From Steinernema hermaphroditum (lineage: Eukaryota > Nematoda > Chromadorea > Rhabditida > Steinernematidae), in NCBI GenBank assembly GCA_030435675.1, contig CM059624.1:11060769-11124768 (forward strand): DNA of 64,000 nt, read 5' to 3'. Made by a program: the position numbers and the translations under genes. This document shows positions 62,039-64,000 of the stretch, one piece after another. Position 1 is the stretch's first letter. Every line of letters starts with the position of its first letter. The notes beneath the pieces are model-generated. The model was not told the DNA's origin and did not search any database. It saw only the letters and a list, made by a program, of their open reading frames with translations.

Positions 62039-64000
62039 CTACTTTCCCTTGAACCACTTCGGCATGTTCTTCTTGGCTGTATGGGGACGAGCCGCGTAGG
62101 CAACACCTTCACTTTGGCCGTGTTCTGGAATCGAGCGCATTTCCACACCATTGTCCTGCACTACGGGCTCGAAAGGTTTGAAGATGGTGTTTCCAGTTAG
62201 CCTGAAGTACACGTCGATTAGCATTTGGTAGAGAAACTGTAACATACCATTCTTTTGAGTTCTCATCGGCCTCCGCGACTGTAACCTTCGGGACTTCTGA
62301 GTTCACAACAATCTCAACATCCGTGTCGACTTTTACGAGAAGAGTCGCTTTCGGAGCGATGTTTCTAGTGATCAGATCACCGTCCGTCGAATCAGGAACC
62401 TTGCAGTTTACAGGCATGATCAAAGAGAACGTCTTCGCCGCGGGCAAAGTCAGGTACTTGTGTAGGAACTTGTATAACTCGCTAGCTACAAAGGAAAGGA
62501 TAAGGATATATAATGAATAAGTTAGTCTTACTCGGCTCCGTGGAAATAAAACTGCCTTGCAAAAAGCAACGACCAGGTAGCATAAATCTTATGACGGAGC
62601 GTCGATAAGCAGCCTGCTTCCGCTCGCGGTTCTTATTTTCCACGTAAGACTGTGGCACAAGGGCCCTGTTTGTCGCGGCCTTCCTGAAGGCATAACATGA
62701 TGAGTTAGAGAAAACACTAACACGCTAACATACACTTCCTGAGTTAGAACTGCTCGGCGAACCTTTACATCGTCAGCTCCTACCTCGAAGAATGACTCGT
62801 CTTCGGCGTCGTTTCCTTCAGGATGTGTTACAGCCTCTTCCACTTTAAAGTAGACAGGATTACGGTCACATGTTTTAGGGAGAGGAGCCTCTTTCTCTTC
62901 TACGCGAGCTTTCTTCGCCTCGGGCTGCCTTGGAGAAGCAGCATCTGTGTTTTGCGCTGCAGTAGACGGGAACTTAAAATTGTAAAGTGGATATTGGTTG
63001 TGCGAACTTGAAGCATTTTCTGATCCCGTTATCGCGCTGACTTCTGGCAAGTATTGGCCTGCTTCAACCTGAATAAAAAATGCCTAAGATTGCCTCCAAA
63101 TACCAGATTGGAACCTGGTTATAGAGCTGCTGAAGACGCTCAATTCGTGAATTGGTGACCGATGGGGTTAGAGCTGGCGCTGTATCTACGGAGGGCGCAG
63201 GCGTCGGTTCCGAAGACGCTTGAGGCACGGCTTCCTCGGCTGCCTGTTGGCGCGCCTCTTCTTCAGCCAGGCGAATAGCTTCCAACTTTCGCCTTTCCTC
63301 CGCGTAGGCTTCCTCCCTCTTTCGAATTTCTTCTTCCCTCTGCTCATTCTCAATCTTCTTGGCTTCATACTTTTTTAACAGTGCCGCTTTCGCTTCTTCT
63401 TCCTTCACGTGCTGTTCTTGAAGGGCAGCTCTCTCCTCATCGCTCAGCTGAACTCTCATATAACGAATAAGCACTCGACCATCGTTGATTCCAAGAGATT
63501 TTAAGGTGGTCTTTTTCAGTTCGAGCTCTCCTTTCACCTAAAAACGTGCATGCACATGGACGATAACAAGCTGGTCGCTACCTGTTTGTTCATGTACTGA
63601 CACACAGGGGTACCATCGATACCGTCCTCCAGGATTACGCCTTCTGCCTCACCCCCAAATGCGCGCAGCATATCCATAAGAGTCAGATCATTCTTCAGCT
63701 GTTTTATGAATCTGCCCCCATCAACCTGGAGAGCGACATCCACTGGCCGGGCGAGCGATTTGTCCATTTTAGAACGCGTCAGTTCCAAAGTGGCGTTACT
63801 CGAAAGGCCACTAAGGCGGAAGGCAATTGAGCCATCGAGAACCTTTCCGCGATGCGTTAGGTCGTGGAAGTTAGGGTCGTATCCAAGATGTAGACATGAC
63901 TCCTCGAGAACCTAGATGATAGCTGTGTCAAGAGTAGGGCTTGACATAGAAGTGATTACCGCATTGAACTGCTGGTTTGGAGTAACCTTCACAGTGCATC
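62039..64000 (-). CDS. ASPSCR1: ASPSCR1/TUG-type UBX-domain protein (5' end outside window)
   Basis: Exons 63960 to beyond 64000, then 63911-63582, 63537-63115, 63068-62734, 62683-62532, 62485-62248 and 62201-62039; introns 44-50 bp; 559 residues present, with a partial first codon at the edge. The N-terminal part matches the TUG ubiquitin-like domain (KVTPNQQFNAVLEESCLHLG). A second ubiquitin-like region contains TPVCQYMNKQVKGEL and TTLKSLGINDGRVLIRYM, diagnostic of this family. A long charged helix (about 135-215) and a low-complexity linker follow, then DRNPVYFK with EDESFFEV, and the C-terminal UBX-like domain (RSVIRFMLPGRCFLQGSF). Members bind the p97/VCP ATPase and, in mammals, tether GLUT4 vesicles. 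One donor (GTATGT at 62733) was chosen because only it restores the frame. Confidence 0.93.

Noticed and set aside
1..64000. CRISPR arrays, bacterial operons, rRNA genes
   Set aside because: None seen. The repeats are dispersed eukaryotic elements, and the gene structures are intron-rich.

Overview
This is a 64 kb piece of a eukaryotic nuclear genome, most likely from a nematode. The evidence is many introns of only 40-50 bp with GT..AG ends, an AG acceptor 0-33 nt upstream of nearly every start codon (as expected for spliced-leader trans-splicing), fast-evolving F-box genes, a short STAR/KH gene and two nematode-style Kv channels. The species cannot be named from the sequence. Exon joins were made by hand from frame continuity and splice signals, and internal phases agree in every model.

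Left end (0.3-4.6 kb): a STAR-family KH RNA-binding protein gene (+), then an unusual cluster of four very small membrane-protein genes. Three are signal peptide + short ectodomain + one membrane helix + short tail. One is a 75-residue protein with a single C-terminal membrane segment, lying 30 bp upstream of the next start.

Middle (4.7-42.9 kb): two paralogous voltage-gated potassium channel genes in tandem on the minus strand (4724-17856 and 23855-42852), separated by a small F-box gene. Both have tiny N-terminal exons behind introns of 2.7-7.3 kb. These introns hold dispersed repeats, a degenerate Tc1/mariner element (in the intergenic gap), fold-backs and GC-rich blocks with TAAT cores.

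Intergenic desert (42.9-51.2 kb): repeats, including a 434 bp inverted-repeat element with near-identical 52 bp termini; no confident gene.

Right end (51.2-64 kb): a lysine-rich coiled-coil gene with six exact 21 bp tandem repeats (-), an F-box gene of 460 residues (+), a largely empty 4 kb, GTP cyclohydrolase I (+; the cat-4/GCH1 orthologue, first step of tetrahydrobiopterin synthesis) and, tail to tail with it, an ASPSCR1/TUG-type UBX protein (-) whose 5' end runs off the window.

No clear multi-gene pathway is visible. The Kv pair and GTP cyclohydrolase are neuronal genes by family, but the rest looks like ordinary independent neighbours plus repeats. The least explained items are the small membrane-protein cluster and two dispersed repeat families.
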